64,000 nucleotides of DNA from Thermomonospora echinospora (GCF_900108175.1 NZ_FNVO01000008.1:247845-311844), one strand, 5' to 3'. Shown: positions 17,302 to 26,906, counted from the first letter of the stretch. Numbers and translations are program-made. Notes: generated from the sequence alone by a model not told the origin.

Positions 17302-17539
17302 GCATCCTCCCCCGCCCGCGCGGGCTCTTGGCTGCAGTGGAACTGACCTTCTGTGCTGAACGGGGGGAGCGTCGGCCACCGTCCCCCCGGGGGAGCCTTC
17401 ACCGCGGCCGGGACAGGAGCCTGCGCGGCCACCGGCGGAGCCGCCACTGTGCGCGATACCCGGCGTGCTTCCGGTCACACGCGATTCTCGCCGCCGGGAC
17501 AGCTCGGCTCCACGCCCCGGTCAGCGTTCGCGCCCGGCG

Positions 17540-18502
17540 TCAGGCGGATCCGGGCAGGCCGTAGCGTTCCTGGTCGGAGGGGCGTGGGCCCTCCGGGCCG
17601 TCCCGGCCGACGCGCAGCATCCGCGACACGCGCACGGTGCGGAACCGCCGTCCCAGCGCGGTGAACTCGTGCCCGGCCGTCGCCTCGATCTGCTCGGCGG
17701 CCCTGGCCCACTCGGCGAGTTCGCCGGGGGTGGCCGGGTCGCCGTGGAACTGGCGGAGCCGGGGCAGGACCTCGGTGAAGTGGCCGGCCAGGTGGGCACG
17801 CGCCTGGGCGGGTCCCGCCCCGCCGGTGAGGGGTTTCCAGGAATCCTCCTCGATCTCCACCACGGTGAAGGTGGGCGGGAGCAGGATCACCCCGGGATGG
17901 GCGCGGACCGCATGGCGGGCCTCGGCCCGGGCGGTCTCCGAGTCGGTGCCGAGGACGGGCATGTACCCGATCAGGTTCAGCCTCAGTTGTGCCTCCCACG
18001 GCCCGACCGGTGCCTGCGGGTCGATGGGGTGGTCACGTAGCAGGCCGGACCCGTCGGGAGGATCGGTGTCGGTGGGCCTGGGGGGCTCCATCACCCGGTC
18101 GCCGAGCAGGGTGAACTGCTCGATCCGGACGACCCGGTAGCGGCGGTCGCCGATCTCCCACTCGTCCTTGGGCAGTTGCGCGCCCTCCTCGGGGTCCAGT
18201 CGGCCGGCCGCCGCCAGCATGGCGCGGGCGACCCCGGCGTCCCCTGTGTGCCCGGCCGCGCTCTCGCGCAGATGGCGGGCCAGGTCGTAGCGGGCGCCCG
18301 CCGGATCGCAGGCGCCAGCGCACCCGATGCGCCACCGGCTCCCGGTCTGCACCGCGTACCCGAAGTCGGGCGAACCCGCCGGGCAGATCCTGGGATAGGC
18401 GCGCATCCGCTCACCGATCTCCCGGTCGCGCACCGCCGCGACCGGATCCAGGTCGGCGACCACATTGATGTGGTCATAACCGGGCATCAACGAAAAGGCC
18501 AT
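17540..18502 (-). CDS. DUF5954-like protein
   Basis: A 320-residue protein without signal or membrane segment. The N-terminus (INVVADLDPVAAVRDREIGER) and the statement-like tail (FRTVRVSRMLRVGRDGPEGPRPSD) resemble the actinobacterial DUF5954 family. It contains repeated short WEIGDRRYRVVRIEQ / FTALGRRFRTVRVSR blocks, suggesting two related beta units. The function is unknown. It stands alone between the DUF5335 gene and the membrane sulfatase. Confidence 0.6.
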   Translation of the reverse strand: MAFSLMPGYDHINVVADLDPVAAVRDREIGERMRAYPRICPAGSPDFGYAVQTGSRWRIGCAGACDPAGARYDLARHLRESAAGHTGDAGVARAMLAAAGRLDPEEGAQLPKDEWEIGDRRYRVVRIEQFTLLGDRVMEPPRPTDTDPPDGSGLLRDHPIDPQAPVGPWEAQLRLNLIGYMPVLGTDSETARAEARHAVRAHPGVILLPPTFTVVEIEEDSWKPLTGGAGPAQARAHLAGHFTEVLPRLRQFHGDPATPGELAEWARAAEQIEATAGHEFTALGRRFRTVRVSRMLRVGRDGPEGPRPSDQERYGLPGSA

Positions 18503-18709
18503 GGCCCCATCCTCGCCACAGCCGCCCGGGCGTGCAGGGAATTCACCTGATTCCGCGGCCGGAACAGGCCTTCACCACCGGTTCGCCATCACAAAGCGGG
18601 ACAATTCAACCGCCGGGCGTTTGCGGGAAAATGCGGATCAATGCCGGATCGTAAGGTGATCAGCCGTTCGCTCCTTTCGGTCGGAATATGTGCCTTTCGG
18701 GGTCGGAGG

Positions 18710-20539
18710 TCAGCCGGGTGCCGGACTCGTTCCGAACGCGGTCAGGAAACGGTCCCGGAAGGCGTCCATCCGCCAGACCGGGGCGTTCGGGCCGGGCTTC
18801 AGGCCGTCCTGCCAGCCCCACCCGGAGATCCGGTCCAACACGGCCCGGTCGCGGGCGACAATCGTGATCGGCACGTCTCGGCTGGCGCCCGCCCCGGTAA
18901 TGATCGGGGCGGGCTGGTGATCGCCGAGGAAGACGAGCACGAGATCGTCGCCGCCGTAGGTCTCCACATAGGAGACGAGAGTGCTCAGCGTGTACTCAAT
19001 GGAGCGCCGGTAGGCGGTGCGCATCCGGCCGGGACTGCGCCACACGTCCTGCCACTGGTCGCCGGCCGCGGCGATGGGGGCGAAGACCGAGCCGTCACCG
19101 ACGTCGTCCCAGCCGACGAGCCGGGGGGTGGGCGCCCAGGGCGAGTGGCTGGAGACCAGCGGGATCTCCGCCATCACCGGGGCCTGGCCGGCCCCGGCGC
19201 GCTCGGTGCGCTGGAAGGTCTCCAGGGTGTACTGGTCGGGGGGCGTGTCCCAGTTGAAGGGCGGGCCCTGATACCCGAGGTCCGGACGGTTGTAGACCTT
19301 CTGGTGGCCGTAGAACGCCCCCTCCGGCCAGGGCCGGGTGTTGCCCGGCATGACGGCGACCGTGCGCCAGCCCGCCCGCCGGAAGGCGCGGGTGAGGGTC
19401 AGCCGGTCGCCGGTGACAAGGTCGTGGTGGCGCTGCTGGTTGTCGATCCACAGGCCCGACAGCAGCGTGGCGTGGGCGAGCCAACTGCCGCCGCCCGCCG
19501 TCGGAGAGGTGAGGAAGGCGCTGCGGGAGGTGTACCCGGCCGCGCGCAGCCGCCGATCGCCCTCCTGGAGCACCGCGCCGACCTGCGACGCGAACCGCGG
19601 ATCCTCGATCGCGTCGCGCCCGTAGCTCTCGACGAAGGAGAAGACGACGTCCTTGCCGCGCAGCGCGGTCAGCAGCCTGTCGTCCGGGACGCCGCGGAAG
19701 GCGTCGTCGGCGGCCTTCGCGGCCAGCCGCCGCTGTTCCAGCAGGTCCTCGCGCACCTGGAGGACGCGGTCGAAGGCGACGGCGGCCACCGGGACGCCCG
19801 GGACGAGCTGCGCGCCGAGCACGGCGCAGGCCACCCAGACGATCCCGAGCACCACGACGGCGCGGGCCGCCGCGGTGCCGTGCCGGACCGCCAGGCGGGT
19901 CAGGCGCAGCACCGACAGCGCCATGAGGACGACCACGGCCACGAGGAGGACCACGGCCGCGGCCATGACGCCGATCGCGCCGGCCCGGCCGATCGACTGG
20001 CCGAGGAACTCCATGGCGGCCCCAAGGAGGGACCAGTCGAACATCGGACGGAACGGCCGGTCGAGGGTCGCGTAGAAGCCGATGTCGACGACCTTCACGA
20101 TGACCAGTAGGCCGAGGACCACCCCGAGGAGCGACGCCGCCGCCTTCCTCGCCCGGCCCGGCAGGACGAGAAGGAGGGCGGCGCCGAGGAGCCCCTCCAG
20201 CGGAACGCGCACGAACGCCCCCGGCGTGAGACGGCCGATCTCGTTGGGGGCGATGAGGGCGGACAGCACGAACACACAGGCCAAGGCGGTGGCGGTCCAC
20301 GCCGCGCCGCGTCGCGCCATCCGCGGGCGGTCGGCACGGTCACCCGCCTGCCCGTCCGCGTTGTCACGTCGTCCGTCGGCGTCCTCACCTGTGGCGTCGT
20401 CATCCGGCACGGGCTGCGGGGAGCCGTGGGCGGTCGTTCCGTCCTCCGCGGTCGCCCGTTCCCGAACCGGCGGTCGCGGGAGGCGTGTGAAGAAAGACAA
20501 TGCAAGACCCTTGAGTGAGAACCCGGTGATGCCCGTCAT
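18710..20539 (-). CDS. Membrane-bound sulfatase/phosphotransferase (LtaS-like)
   Basis: A 609-residue enzyme of the alkaline-phosphatase superfamily. A long charged cytoplasmic tail (about 90 residues) precedes four or five membrane segments (about 100-300), then an outward catalytic domain. Metal-site blocks are VFSFVESYGRD and VFLGDHQPAPIITG; the nucleophile is probably in TSPTAGGGSWLAHATLLSG. Relatives transfer phosphoglycerol or phosphoethanolamine, or hydrolyse sulfate, at the cell envelope. It is third in a minus-strand run after the GTP cyclohydrolase and GT39 genes, so it may modify the product made by this locus. ATG 20539 is chosen; the frame is open upstream. Confidence 0.8.
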   Translation of the reverse strand: MTGITGFSLKGLALSFFTRLPRPPVRERATAEDGTTAHGSPQPVPDDDATGEDADGRRDNADGQAGDRADRPRMARRGAAWTATALACVFVLSALIAPNEIGRLTPGAFVRVPLEGLLGAALLLVLPGRARKAAASLLGVVLGLLVIVKVVDIGFYATLDRPFRPMFDWSLLGAAMEFLGQSIGRAGAIGVMAAAVVLLVAVVVLMALSVLRLTRLAVRHGTAAARAVVVLGIVWVACAVLGAQLVPGVPVAAVAFDRVLQVREDLLEQRRLAAKAADDAFRGVPDDRLLTALRGKDVVFSFVESYGRDAIEDPRFASQVGAVLQEGDRRLRAAGYTSRSAFLTSPTAGGGSWLAHATLLSGLWIDNQQRHHDLVTGDRLTLTRAFRRAGWRTVAVMPGNTRPWPEGAFYGHQKVYNRPDLGYQGPPFNWDTPPDQYTLETFQRTERAGAGQAPVMAEIPLVSSHSPWAPTPRLVGWDDVGDGSVFAPIAAAGDQWQDVWRSPGRMRTAYRRSIEYTLSTLVSYVETYGGDDLVLVFLGDHQPAPIITGAGASRDVPITIVARDRAVLDRISGWGWQDGLKPGPNAPVWRMDAFRDRFLTAFGTSPAPG

Positions 20540-20697
20540 CGCTGCGCGTGCCGCCGTCCGTGCTGGGTGAACGGGATGGCGGCGTTCATCGTGTGTACGG
20601 CCGGTCGGCGGCGGTGGTTCAGCGGAATTCCCCGGCCGGTGTCCGAAGGGACGAAGGCCGGGCTTGGGGCCGTCGTGCCGTGGCGGACCGGTCGCGG

Positions 20698-22407
20698 TCA
20701 TCGGCGGTGGATCGTGATCGAGTGGCCGACCTGGTCGATCGGGTCGCTATCGTCGAGCAGCGCCGCCAGCCGGCCGTCGGCCTTGGCGATCGAGCTGTTG
20801 GACACCACCAGGAGCCCGCGGACCTCGTCCGGGGGCGCCGTCAACGGGTCGGAGGCGTCGATGCCGTAGGAGGAGGGCACACCGCTGCCCTTGTAGACGA
20901 GCCAGACCCGCTCACCCGGATACCGTTGCCGGAGGCGGTCGGCGAGCCGCCCCAGGTCCTGGCCCCAGTCGACGTTCGAGTCGTGCAGGCGCAGGTGGGT
21001 CTTCGACGGCCCGCCGAACGCCTCGTTGGAGTAGGGCAGGTAGTACGGGTACGCCCGCAGCGAGCTGACCGCGACGAACAGCAGTGCCGCCGTCGTCACG
21101 GCGGGCGCCCACCGCCGCCGGACGGCGACCGCACCGGCCGCCGCGACCGCCAGGAACATCGGCACGAAGATGGCGTACCGGACACCGAGGTCGCGGGAGC
21201 CGGTCATGGCCGCCGCCAGCAGCACGGCCATGGGAACGAGCACGTACGGCGCCGCAGGCCGCAGCCGGGACACCGCCACCATCGCGGCGGCGCCCGCCGA
21301 CCACAGCGCGAGCATGCCCAGCGGTGTCTTCACCAGCAGCGCGGCCGGCAGGTAGTACCACAGCGAACCCTGGTAGTGCCGGCCGAACAGGAAGCCGCTC
21401 CAGGTGGCGTCCTCGAAGCCGAACTGGATGCGCATCCCGTCCCGGTACGGCCGCGGGAACGGCAGCCAGTCCACGGCGAGGCCGCGCAACCCATGGACGA
21501 CCGGCACGTTGCCGGACGTCGCCCACCGCAGGCGCGGATCGACGGCGAGATAGCTCGCCCACACCACGACGACCACGGTCAGCGCCATGCCCGCCACGGC
21601 CATCAGGCCGCGCCCGACACCGCGCCCGGCGCCGCGCGTGCGGTCGGCGTGCCGGACCGACACAACCGCCAGCCCCAGCAGCACCGGGACCGCCGCCAGA
21701 GCGCTCATCTTCGTGGCCACTGCCGCGCCGAGGGCCACCCCGGCGAGCGGCAGGTAGAGCAGCGGTCGCCGCCGCGCCCGCCACAGCAGCCAGACCGACG
21801 TCAACAGCAGACCGGCCGCCGGCACGTCGAGCGTGGCCAGCGACCCGTGCGCGATGACGTCGGGGGAGAAGGCGTACAGGGCGAGCGCGGCCAGTCCGCC
21901 CACCGGACCGGTGAGGTCACGGGCGAAGGCGAAGACCACCAGCCCGAACAGCAGCGTCAGCACGATCACCGGCAGCCGCGCCAACAGCATCAGCCGCCCG
22001 GCGTCGTTGCCCGACTCGTACAGCAGGTGCCGCCCGACCGCCTCCTGGGAGCCGGTGAAGGCGGGGTCGAGGCGCGGCCGGGCGAACGCCGCCCCGCTTC
22101 CGATGAGCAGCTTGCCCAGTGGCGGATGTTCGGGGTTGTAGCGCAGGCTGTGCTGCTGCAGGTACACCACGGCGGTGCCCACGTACACGGGCTCGTCGAT
22201 GGTCGGGGTCTGCTTCAGGGCCGCCGTGACCATCGCGGCCGCCATCTCGGCGAGCAGTGCGACCACGGCGAGCGCGAACGGCCATCGCCGGTGCCGCCGA
22301 CGCGCCGCGACCGAGGCCGGTGACCGGGACCGGACGCTCCGGCGTGACCTGGCCACGGCCTCTCGCGCGACGGGCGGCAACCGGGCGTGGCCGGTCGCGT
22401 CAGTCAC
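20698..22407 (-). CDS. GT39-like membrane glycosyltransferase (GT-C fold)
   Basis: A 569-residue polytopic protein with about ten membrane segments. The first external loop carries the acidic catalytic motif TPTIDEPVYVG and NPEHPPLGKLL, as in ArnT/PMT-family GT-C enzymes that use polyprenyl-phosphate sugars. A C-terminal soluble domain contains RLHDSNVDWGQDLGRL. The GTG start overlaps the end of the GTP-cyclohydrolase-like gene by eight bases, tying the two together. It probably transfers a sugar to an exported acceptor outside the membrane. Confidence 0.82.
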   Translation of the reverse strand: MTDATGHARLPPVAREAVARSRRSVRSRSPASVAARRRHRRWPFALAVVALLAEMAAAMVTAALKQTPTIDEPVYVGTAVVYLQQHSLRYNPEHPPLGKLLIGSGAAFARPRLDPAFTGSQEAVGRHLLYESGNDAGRLMLLARLPVIVLTLLFGLVVFAFARDLTGPVGGLAALALYAFSPDVIAHGSLATLDVPAAGLLLTSVWLLWRARRRPLLYLPLAGVALGAAVATKMSALAAVPVLLGLAVVSVRHADRTRGAGRGVGRGLMAVAGMALTVVVVVWASYLAVDPRLRWATSGNVPVVHGLRGLAVDWLPFPRPYRDGMRIQFGFEDATWSGFLFGRHYQGSLWYYLPAALLVKTPLGMLALWSAGAAAMVAVSRLRPAAPYVLVPMAVLLAAAMTGSRDLGVRYAIFVPMFLAVAAAGAVAVRRRWAPAVTTAALLFVAVSSLRAYPYYLPYSNEAFGGPSKTHLRLHDSNVDWGQDLGRLADRLRQRYPGERVWLVYKGSGVPSSYGIDASDPLTAPPDEVRGLLVVSNSSIAKADGRLAALLDDSDPIDQVGHSITIHRR

Positions 22408-23053
22408 CAGCGGCGCCGAGCCCGTTGCGGGAGGACGCGTCCAGGTGCGGCAGTTCGTGCCCGAGCCGGTCGCGTTTGGCGGTCAGGTACCGGATGTTGT
22501 GGTCGTTGGCCGGGATGAGGAGCGGTACCCGGGACGCCACCGCGATGCCGTGGGCCTCCATCGCATGCACCTTGTCGTTGTTGTTGGACATCAGCCGGAC
22601 CGAGCCGACCCTCAGATATCTCAGCACGCGGGCCGCCGGGCCGAAATCCCGGCGGTCCACCGGAAACCCCAGGACGGTCGCTGAGTCGACGGTGTCCAGC
22701 CCCTCCTCGTCCTGCAGTACGTGGGTGCGCACCTTAGCGACCAGGCCGATACCGCGGCCCTCGTGCCCGCGCAGGTACACCAGGACGCCGCGGCCCTCCC
22801 GGACGATCGCCTTCAGCGCGGCGTCGAGCTGGTCCCCGCATTCGCAGCGCATCGCGGCGAAGATGTCGCCCGTCACGCATTCGGAGTGCACCCGGACGAG
22901 AACGCCCTCCCGCATCCCGACCTCGCCGAGGACGAGGGCGAGGTGCTCGTGCCCGTCGACCGGGTCCCGGAACGCGAGGGTGCGGAAGGTGCCACGGCGG
23001 GTCACCAGATCTGCCTCGGCGATGTCCTCACGCGTGAGGGCAAGGTCATGCAT
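22400..23053 (-). CDS. GTP cyclohydrolase II homologue with altered active site
   Basis: A 217-residue RibA-type enzyme without a RibB domain. The three zinc cysteines are present (C59, C70, C72 in HSECVTGD and RCECG), as is the GRGIGL loop. The residue aligned with E. coli RibA Tyr105 is His111 (KVRTHVLQD versus KIRAYALQD). In the S. coelicolor homologue SCO6655 this tyrosine is also replaced (Met), and that enzyme stops at the formamidopyrimidine FAPy. I infer the present enzyme may also make FAPy rather than the riboflavin precursor. GGAGGA upstream fixes the start. It leads the GT39-sulfatase run and diverges from the creatininase gene. Confidence 0.88.
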   Translation of the reverse strand: MHDLALTREDIAEADLVTRRGTFRTLAFRDPVDGHEHLALVLGEVGMREGVLVRVHSECVTGDIFAAMRCECGDQLDAALKAIVREGRGVLVYLRGHEGRGIGLVAKVRTHVLQDEEGLDTVDSATVLGFPVDRRDFGPAARVLRYLRVGSVRLMSNNNDKVHAMEAHGIAVASRVPLLIPANDHNIRYLTAKRDRLGHELPHLDASSRNGLGAAGD

Positions 23054-23162
23054 GTGTCGCTCCTCCTTCTCCACTGTCATACTCGCGTGGCCTCGTGTTC
23101 GGTTCACGCCCGTTGGCACCGGTTGTTGCGGGTTTGCGTGCGACGGCGCAGGCTGGCCTGCC

Positions 23163-23918
23163 ATGGACGACTCCGCATGGTTCCTGCCGGCGAGCACGGC
23201 CGACCAGGTACGGGATCGGCGCGCCGGGGTGGCGTTGCTGCCCGTCGGTAGCTTCGAGCAGCACGGCCCCTTCCTGCCGCTGGCCACCGACACCGTCATC
23301 GCGTGCACGATCGCGGCCGCGCTCGCCGCCGCCCACCCCGTGCTGCGTCTGCCGCCGGTCACGATCTCCTGTTCGCACGAGCACGAGGCCTGGCCGGGAA
23401 CGGTCAGCATCTCCGCCGCGACGCTGCACGCACTCGTCGGGGACGTCGCCGGCTCGCTGCGCAGGTCCGGCGTCACCAGGCTCGTCCTGGTCAACGGGCA
23501 CGGCGGGAACTACGTGCTGGGCAACGTCGTCCAGGAGGCCAACGCCGCCGCGCAGGCTGCCGGGGACGGGAACGTCATGGCGCTCTTTCCGGGGCCCGAG
23601 GACTGGGAGGCCGCGCAGGCGGCGGCCGGGGTGCAGACCCCGGCCTGGAGCGACATGCACGCCGGTGAACTGGAGACGTCCCTGCTGCTGCACGCCCATC
23701 CGCAGCTGGTCAGGCCCGGCTATGCGGCGGGCGACCACGTGCACGACGACCGCCGGCACCTGCTCACCCTGGGCATGGCCGCCTACACCCGGTCGGGGGT
23801 CATCGGCAGGCCGTCCCTGGCCTCGGCGCGGAAGGGAAAGGATGTTCTCGACCACCTAGTGCGAGCGTTCGCCGACTACCTGGCGGTCCTCGGCGGGCCG
23901 GACGACTCCGGCGTCTAG
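23163..23918 (+). CDS. Creatininase-family amidohydrolase (possible FAPy deformylase)
   Basis: A 251-residue metal-dependent amidohydrolase. Metal ligands are seen in GSFEQHGPFLPLATD (E32, H34, D43), VNGHGGN (H113) and HAGELETS (E169). The family includes creatininase, MftE and archaeal ArfB, which deformylates FAPy. Being divergent from a GTP cyclohydrolase II homologue that may release FAPy makes an ArfB-like step the best guess. Its 3' end overlaps that of the convergent flippase-like gene by 63 bases. It is a distinct paralogue of the MftE gene 7 kb away. Confidence 0.88.
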   Translation: MDDSAWFLPASTADQVRDRRAGVALLPVGSFEQHGPFLPLATDTVIACTIAAALAAAHPVLRLPPVTISCSHEHEAWPGTVSISAATLHALVGDVAGSLRRSGVTRLVLVNGHGGNYVLGNVVQEANAAAQAAGDGNVMALFPGPEDWEAAQAAAGVQTPAWSDMHAGELETSLLLHAHPQLVRPGYAAGDHVHDDRRHLLTLGMAAYTRSGVIGRPSLASARKGKDVLDHLVRAFADYLAVLGGPDDSGV

Positions 23919-24914
23919 GACGACCGGCGCCTCCCTGACCGGTGTCTTCTCGGCCGGCGCCTCCCCGACCGGCGTCTCGCGGGTCCCGGCGCCGCGGCGG
24001 GCGAGCAGCACCGCGGCGCCGGGCAGGCTCGCGACGAAGGTGAGCACCCCGTACGTCACCGCGGTGGTGAGCCCCTGCCCGGCGCCCAGCCCCGCGGAGC
24101 CGAACGCCACCGCGCAGAACGCCTCCCGAGGCCCCCACCCGCCGACGTTCACCGGCAGCGCCATCGCCAGCAGCGCCAGCAGCAGCAGCGGCAGCAGCCG
24201 TCCGATCGGCGCCGCCGAGCCCGCGGTGCGCGCGGCGACGAGGAACAGCGCCAGGTATCCCAGCAGCGCGGCGGCCGACAGCGCCAGCACCCCCGGCCAG
24301 GTGTCCCGGGCGAGCAGGCCCCGGCGCGTGTCGGCAACGGCGGCCGCGACCGCGCCGCGCAGCCGCGCGGCGATCGCCTCCCGCCGCGCCCACACCGCCG
24401 CCGGCACGCCCACGACAGCGAGCCCGGCCGGCACCGCGGCCGTGACGCCGGGGTCGGGCAGCAGGCCACGCGCCAGCGCGCCGGCCAACGAGGGCTCCAT
24501 CAGCAGCGCGATCACCCCGGCGGGGATGAGGACCACATAGCCGCCGACCCGTTCCAGCAGCACGGTGCGGACGCCGCGGCCGAGGTCGCCGGCGCGACGG
24601 CCGTGCCGCACCGCGCGGTGCGCGTCGCCGAGCACGCCGGCGGGGAGCACCGCGTTGAGGAACTGCGCCTGGTAGTAGTCGGCCATGGCCGTGCCCGGCG
24701 GCAGCGGCAGGCCCAGCCGGCGGGCCACCAACCACCAGCGCCAGGCGCCGGCCGCGGTGGTCAGCAGCCCGATCGCCAGCGCGGCCAGCACCGCCTCGCC
24801 GTCGACCGGCCGCACTCCGTCGACGAACGCTTCGGTGCCCAGCCGCCGGGCGAGCACGGCGATGATCACCACGGCGGCGAGCACCCGCAGCCGGGACCAG
24901 CCCCGTGGCGTCAC
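23856..24914 (-). CDS. UPF0104 / lysylphosphatidylglycerol-synthase-like TM protein
   Basis: A 352-residue integral membrane protein with about eight segments, of the MprF flippase-like UPF0104 family (DYYQAQFLNAVLPAGVLGD; LPVNVGGWGPREAFCAVAFG). Members are linked to lipid or lipid-linked glycan translocation, but few are characterised. The last 40 residues are charged and repeat EAPAEK / REAP. It overlaps the preceding methyltransferase gene by GTGA, so it closes a five-gene run that starts with the dehydrogenase at 28321. Its tail overlaps the creatininase gene on the other strand. Confidence 0.8.
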   Translation of the reverse strand: MTPRGWSRLRVLAAVVIIAVLARRLGTEAFVDGVRPVDGEAVLAALAIGLLTTAAGAWRWWLVARRLGLPLPPGTAMADYYQAQFLNAVLPAGVLGDAHRAVRHGRRAGDLGRGVRTVLLERVGGYVVLIPAGVIALLMEPSLAGALARGLLPDPGVTAAVPAGLAVVGVPAAVWARREAIAARLRGAVAAAVADTRRGLLARDTWPGVLALSAAALLGYLALFLVAARTAGSAAPIGRLLPLLLLALLAMALPVNVGGWGPREAFCAVAFGSAGLGAGQGLTTAVTYGVLTFVASLPGAAVLLARRGAGTRETPVGEAPAEKTPVREAPVVLDAGVVRPAEDRQVVGERSH

Positions 24915-25789
24915 CGGCGCGCCCCGGCCTCGGGCGCCGGCAGCGCGAGCAGGTCCTCGTGATGGACCACGACCCGCAAGGAGCCCTCCGCACACGCCCG
25001 TAGCCTGCGCCGCAGGTAGGCATGCCCCTGCGGGGCCAGATCCGGCCGCTGCTCGCAGGCGGCGCCGACCCAGCCACGCAGCCACTGCGCGGTCAGCGCG
25101 GCCTGGGCGGCGTCGAGCCGCCACGGGCTGGACCGGGTGCGCACCTCGGCCCCGCGGCGGGCGAAGGCCGCCGCCGCCGCGCCGACGGCGTCCGGCCCGA
25201 GCAGGCACCGGCCGCCGGCGACGCGGCGCTGGTGGGCGTTGAAGGCCGTGGCGATCTCGGCGTCGAGCGGATCGGCCGGGTCCAGTTCGACCCGGCCCAC
25301 CACGGAGATGGTCAGCAGGGCGGGGCAGCGGACCGGGGTGCAGGCCGCGGCGAGGGCGTTCACCTCCTCGGCGGTGAGCAGGTCCAGCAGCGCGGAGGCG
25401 GTCACCAGCGAGGTCCCGGCGAGCTCGTCCGGGCCGAGCCGGGTGACGTCCCGCCGCTCGGCCGTCACCGTGATGGGGCCGCCGTCGCCGGCGGGCCCGC
25501 CGATCCCGGTGGCGGCCAGTGCAAGCAGCCCGGGATCGCGGTCGTGCAGGATCCAGTGCTGCGGACCGGGCAGCCTCCCGGCCAGCCAGCGCCCCATGGC
25601 ACCGGTACCGCAACCCAGATCACGGATGACCAGGCCACCGGCGGGAGGCGGCGCGGCCGCCAGGTGCGCGCGCAGCGGGTCGAGCAACTCCGGCGCGCGG
25701 GCGGCGGCGTCGGCGCCTTCGCGCAGTGCCAGCCATTCCGGCGTGAATCCGGGCGCGTTCTTCTCCCGAGCGTTCTCCTGAACCGTCAC
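24911..25789 (-). CDS. Class I SAM-dependent methyltransferase
   Basis: A 292-residue Rossmann-fold methyltransferase. Motif I is VIRDLGCGTGAMGRWLAG, with the acidic HDRDPGLL after the second strand and LVTASALLDLL as the catalytic-strand region. The substrate is not evident; the neighbourhood suggests a pterin-like or glycosylated pyrimidine. GTG start at 25789; the stop overlaps the flippase-like gene (GTGA). The stop of the glycosyltransferase upstream is ten bases away. Confidence 0.85.
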   Translation of the reverse strand: MTVQENAREKNAPGFTPEWLALREGADAAARAPELLDPLRAHLAAAPPPAGGLVIRDLGCGTGAMGRWLAGRLPGPQHWILHDRDPGLLALAATGIGGPAGDGGPITVTAERRDVTRLGPDELAGTSLVTASALLDLLTAEEVNALAAACTPVRCPALLTISVVGRVELDPADPLDAEIATAFNAHQRRVAGGRCLLGPDAVGAAAAAFARRGAEVRTRSSPWRLDAAQAALTAQWLRGWVGAACEQRPDLAPQGHAYLRRRLRACAEGSLRVVVHHEDLLALPAPEAGARR

Positions 25790-25799
25790 ATCCGACCTT

Positions 25800-26906
25800 T
25801 CACGCGGCCTTGAGCGGTCGCCGTAGCAGCTCGTCGAGCACGTTCCCCAGCCGGTGCACGGTGGTCTCCCAGCCGTCGAGCGTGTCCCGCCGGGCGCGGG
25901 CCGCCGTCTTGATCCGCCGCCGCAGCGCAGGCTCGCCGAGCCAGCGGCGCAGCGCGTCCGCGAGCGCCCGCGGGTCTTCCGGAGGCGTCAGCAGCCCCGG
26001 CACGCCGCCGTCCGGCGCGCGGCCGAGGGTCTGCGGCACCGCGTCCACGGCGGTGGCCAGCACGGGGATGCCGCGAGCCAGCGCCTCGGTCACCACCATG
26101 CCGTACGTTTCGGCGCGCGAGGGCAGGACCAGTAGGTCGGCGGCGGCGTAGAGTGCGGCCAGCCGCCCACCGGTGTACGGACCTGCGAGCCGGACCCGGT
26201 CACCGAGCCCGAGCGTGCCGATCAGCGCCCGGAGCCGGCCGACATATCCGGGGTCGCGGCGCAGCGGCCCGGCGCACACGCAGCTCCACGGCAGATCGCC
26301 GACCGACCCGAGCGCCCGGACGAGCAGGTCCTGCCCTTTACGGGGGGTCACCGAGGCGACGCACAGCAGTCGGGACGCGCCGTCGGTGCCGGGGGCGAGC
26401 GGCGCCGGATCGACGCCGGGCGGGACGACGTGCACCCTGCCTGGATCCAGGCCGTGCCGGTCGACCAGCCGCCGCCCGGCCCAGGGGCTGGTCGCCAGCA
26501 CCACGGTGGCCGCACGCAGCGTCACCCGTTCCCGCGAGTCCAGCTCCTCGACGACCTGCGGCGCGGTCCCGGTCTCGTCGGCCAGCGGAAGGTGCACCAG
26601 GACCGCCAGCCGCAGTCGGCGAGCCTGCGGGACGACGACCTCCGGGACCCCGCAGGCCACCAGCCCGTCCAGCAGCACCACGGTGCCGTCCGGCAGGGCG
26701 GTGAGCGCGCGGACCAGCTCGGCGCGTGTCGTCTCGTCGGGCCGTGGCCAGGAACCGGGGACGGGGATCTCGTGCACCTGCCAGCCCGAGGCGGCCAGGC
26801 CCCGGCAGACGCGCCGGTCATAGACGTTGCCGCCGCTGGGTACCGTCAGGTCGTCCACGTCACCGGGCAGGACGACGTGCACCGAGCGCGCCGTGGCCGC
26901 GTTCAC
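25800..26906 (-). CDS. GT4 family glycosyltransferase
   Basis: A 368-residue GT-B glycosyltransferase. The C-terminal nucleotide-sugar domain shows [38 protein letters not shown] (the E-x7-E motif) and VDAVPQTLG. The N-terminal half ([19 protein letters not shown]) is the acceptor domain. It is cytosolic, so it likely adds a sugar before export. The GTG overlaps the stop of the PTPS-fold gene (GTGA), indicating co-translation. Glycosylated pterins are known in other bacteria, which would fit, but this is inference. Confidence 0.85.
   Translation of the reverse strand: MNAATARSVHVVLPGDVDDLTVPSGGNVYDRRVCRGLAASGWQVHEIPVPGSWPRPDETTRAELVRALTALPDGTVVLLDGLVACGVPEVVVPQARRLRLAVLVHLPLADETGTAPQVVEELDSRERVTLRAATVVLATSPWAGRRLVDRHGLDPGRVHVVPPGVDPAPLAPGTDGASRLLCVASVTPRKGQDLLVRALGSVGDLPWSCVCAGPLRRDPGYVGRLRALIGTLGLGDRVRLAGPYTGGRLAALYAAADLLVLPSRAETYGMVVTEALARGIPVLATAVDAVPQTLGRAPDGGVPGLLTPPEDPRALADALRRWLGEPALRRRIKTAARARRDTLDGWETTVHRLGNVLDELLRRPLKAA

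Noticed and set aside
18641..20110. 489-codon plus-strand frame opposite the sulfatase gene
   Set aside because: Gly/Val/Asp-rich antisense translation without motifs; the minus strand encodes clear catalytic motifs.
20548..22323. 591-codon plus-strand frame opposite the GT39 gene
   Set aside because: Shadow frame; the minus-strand product has a recognisable GT-C glycosyltransferase pattern.
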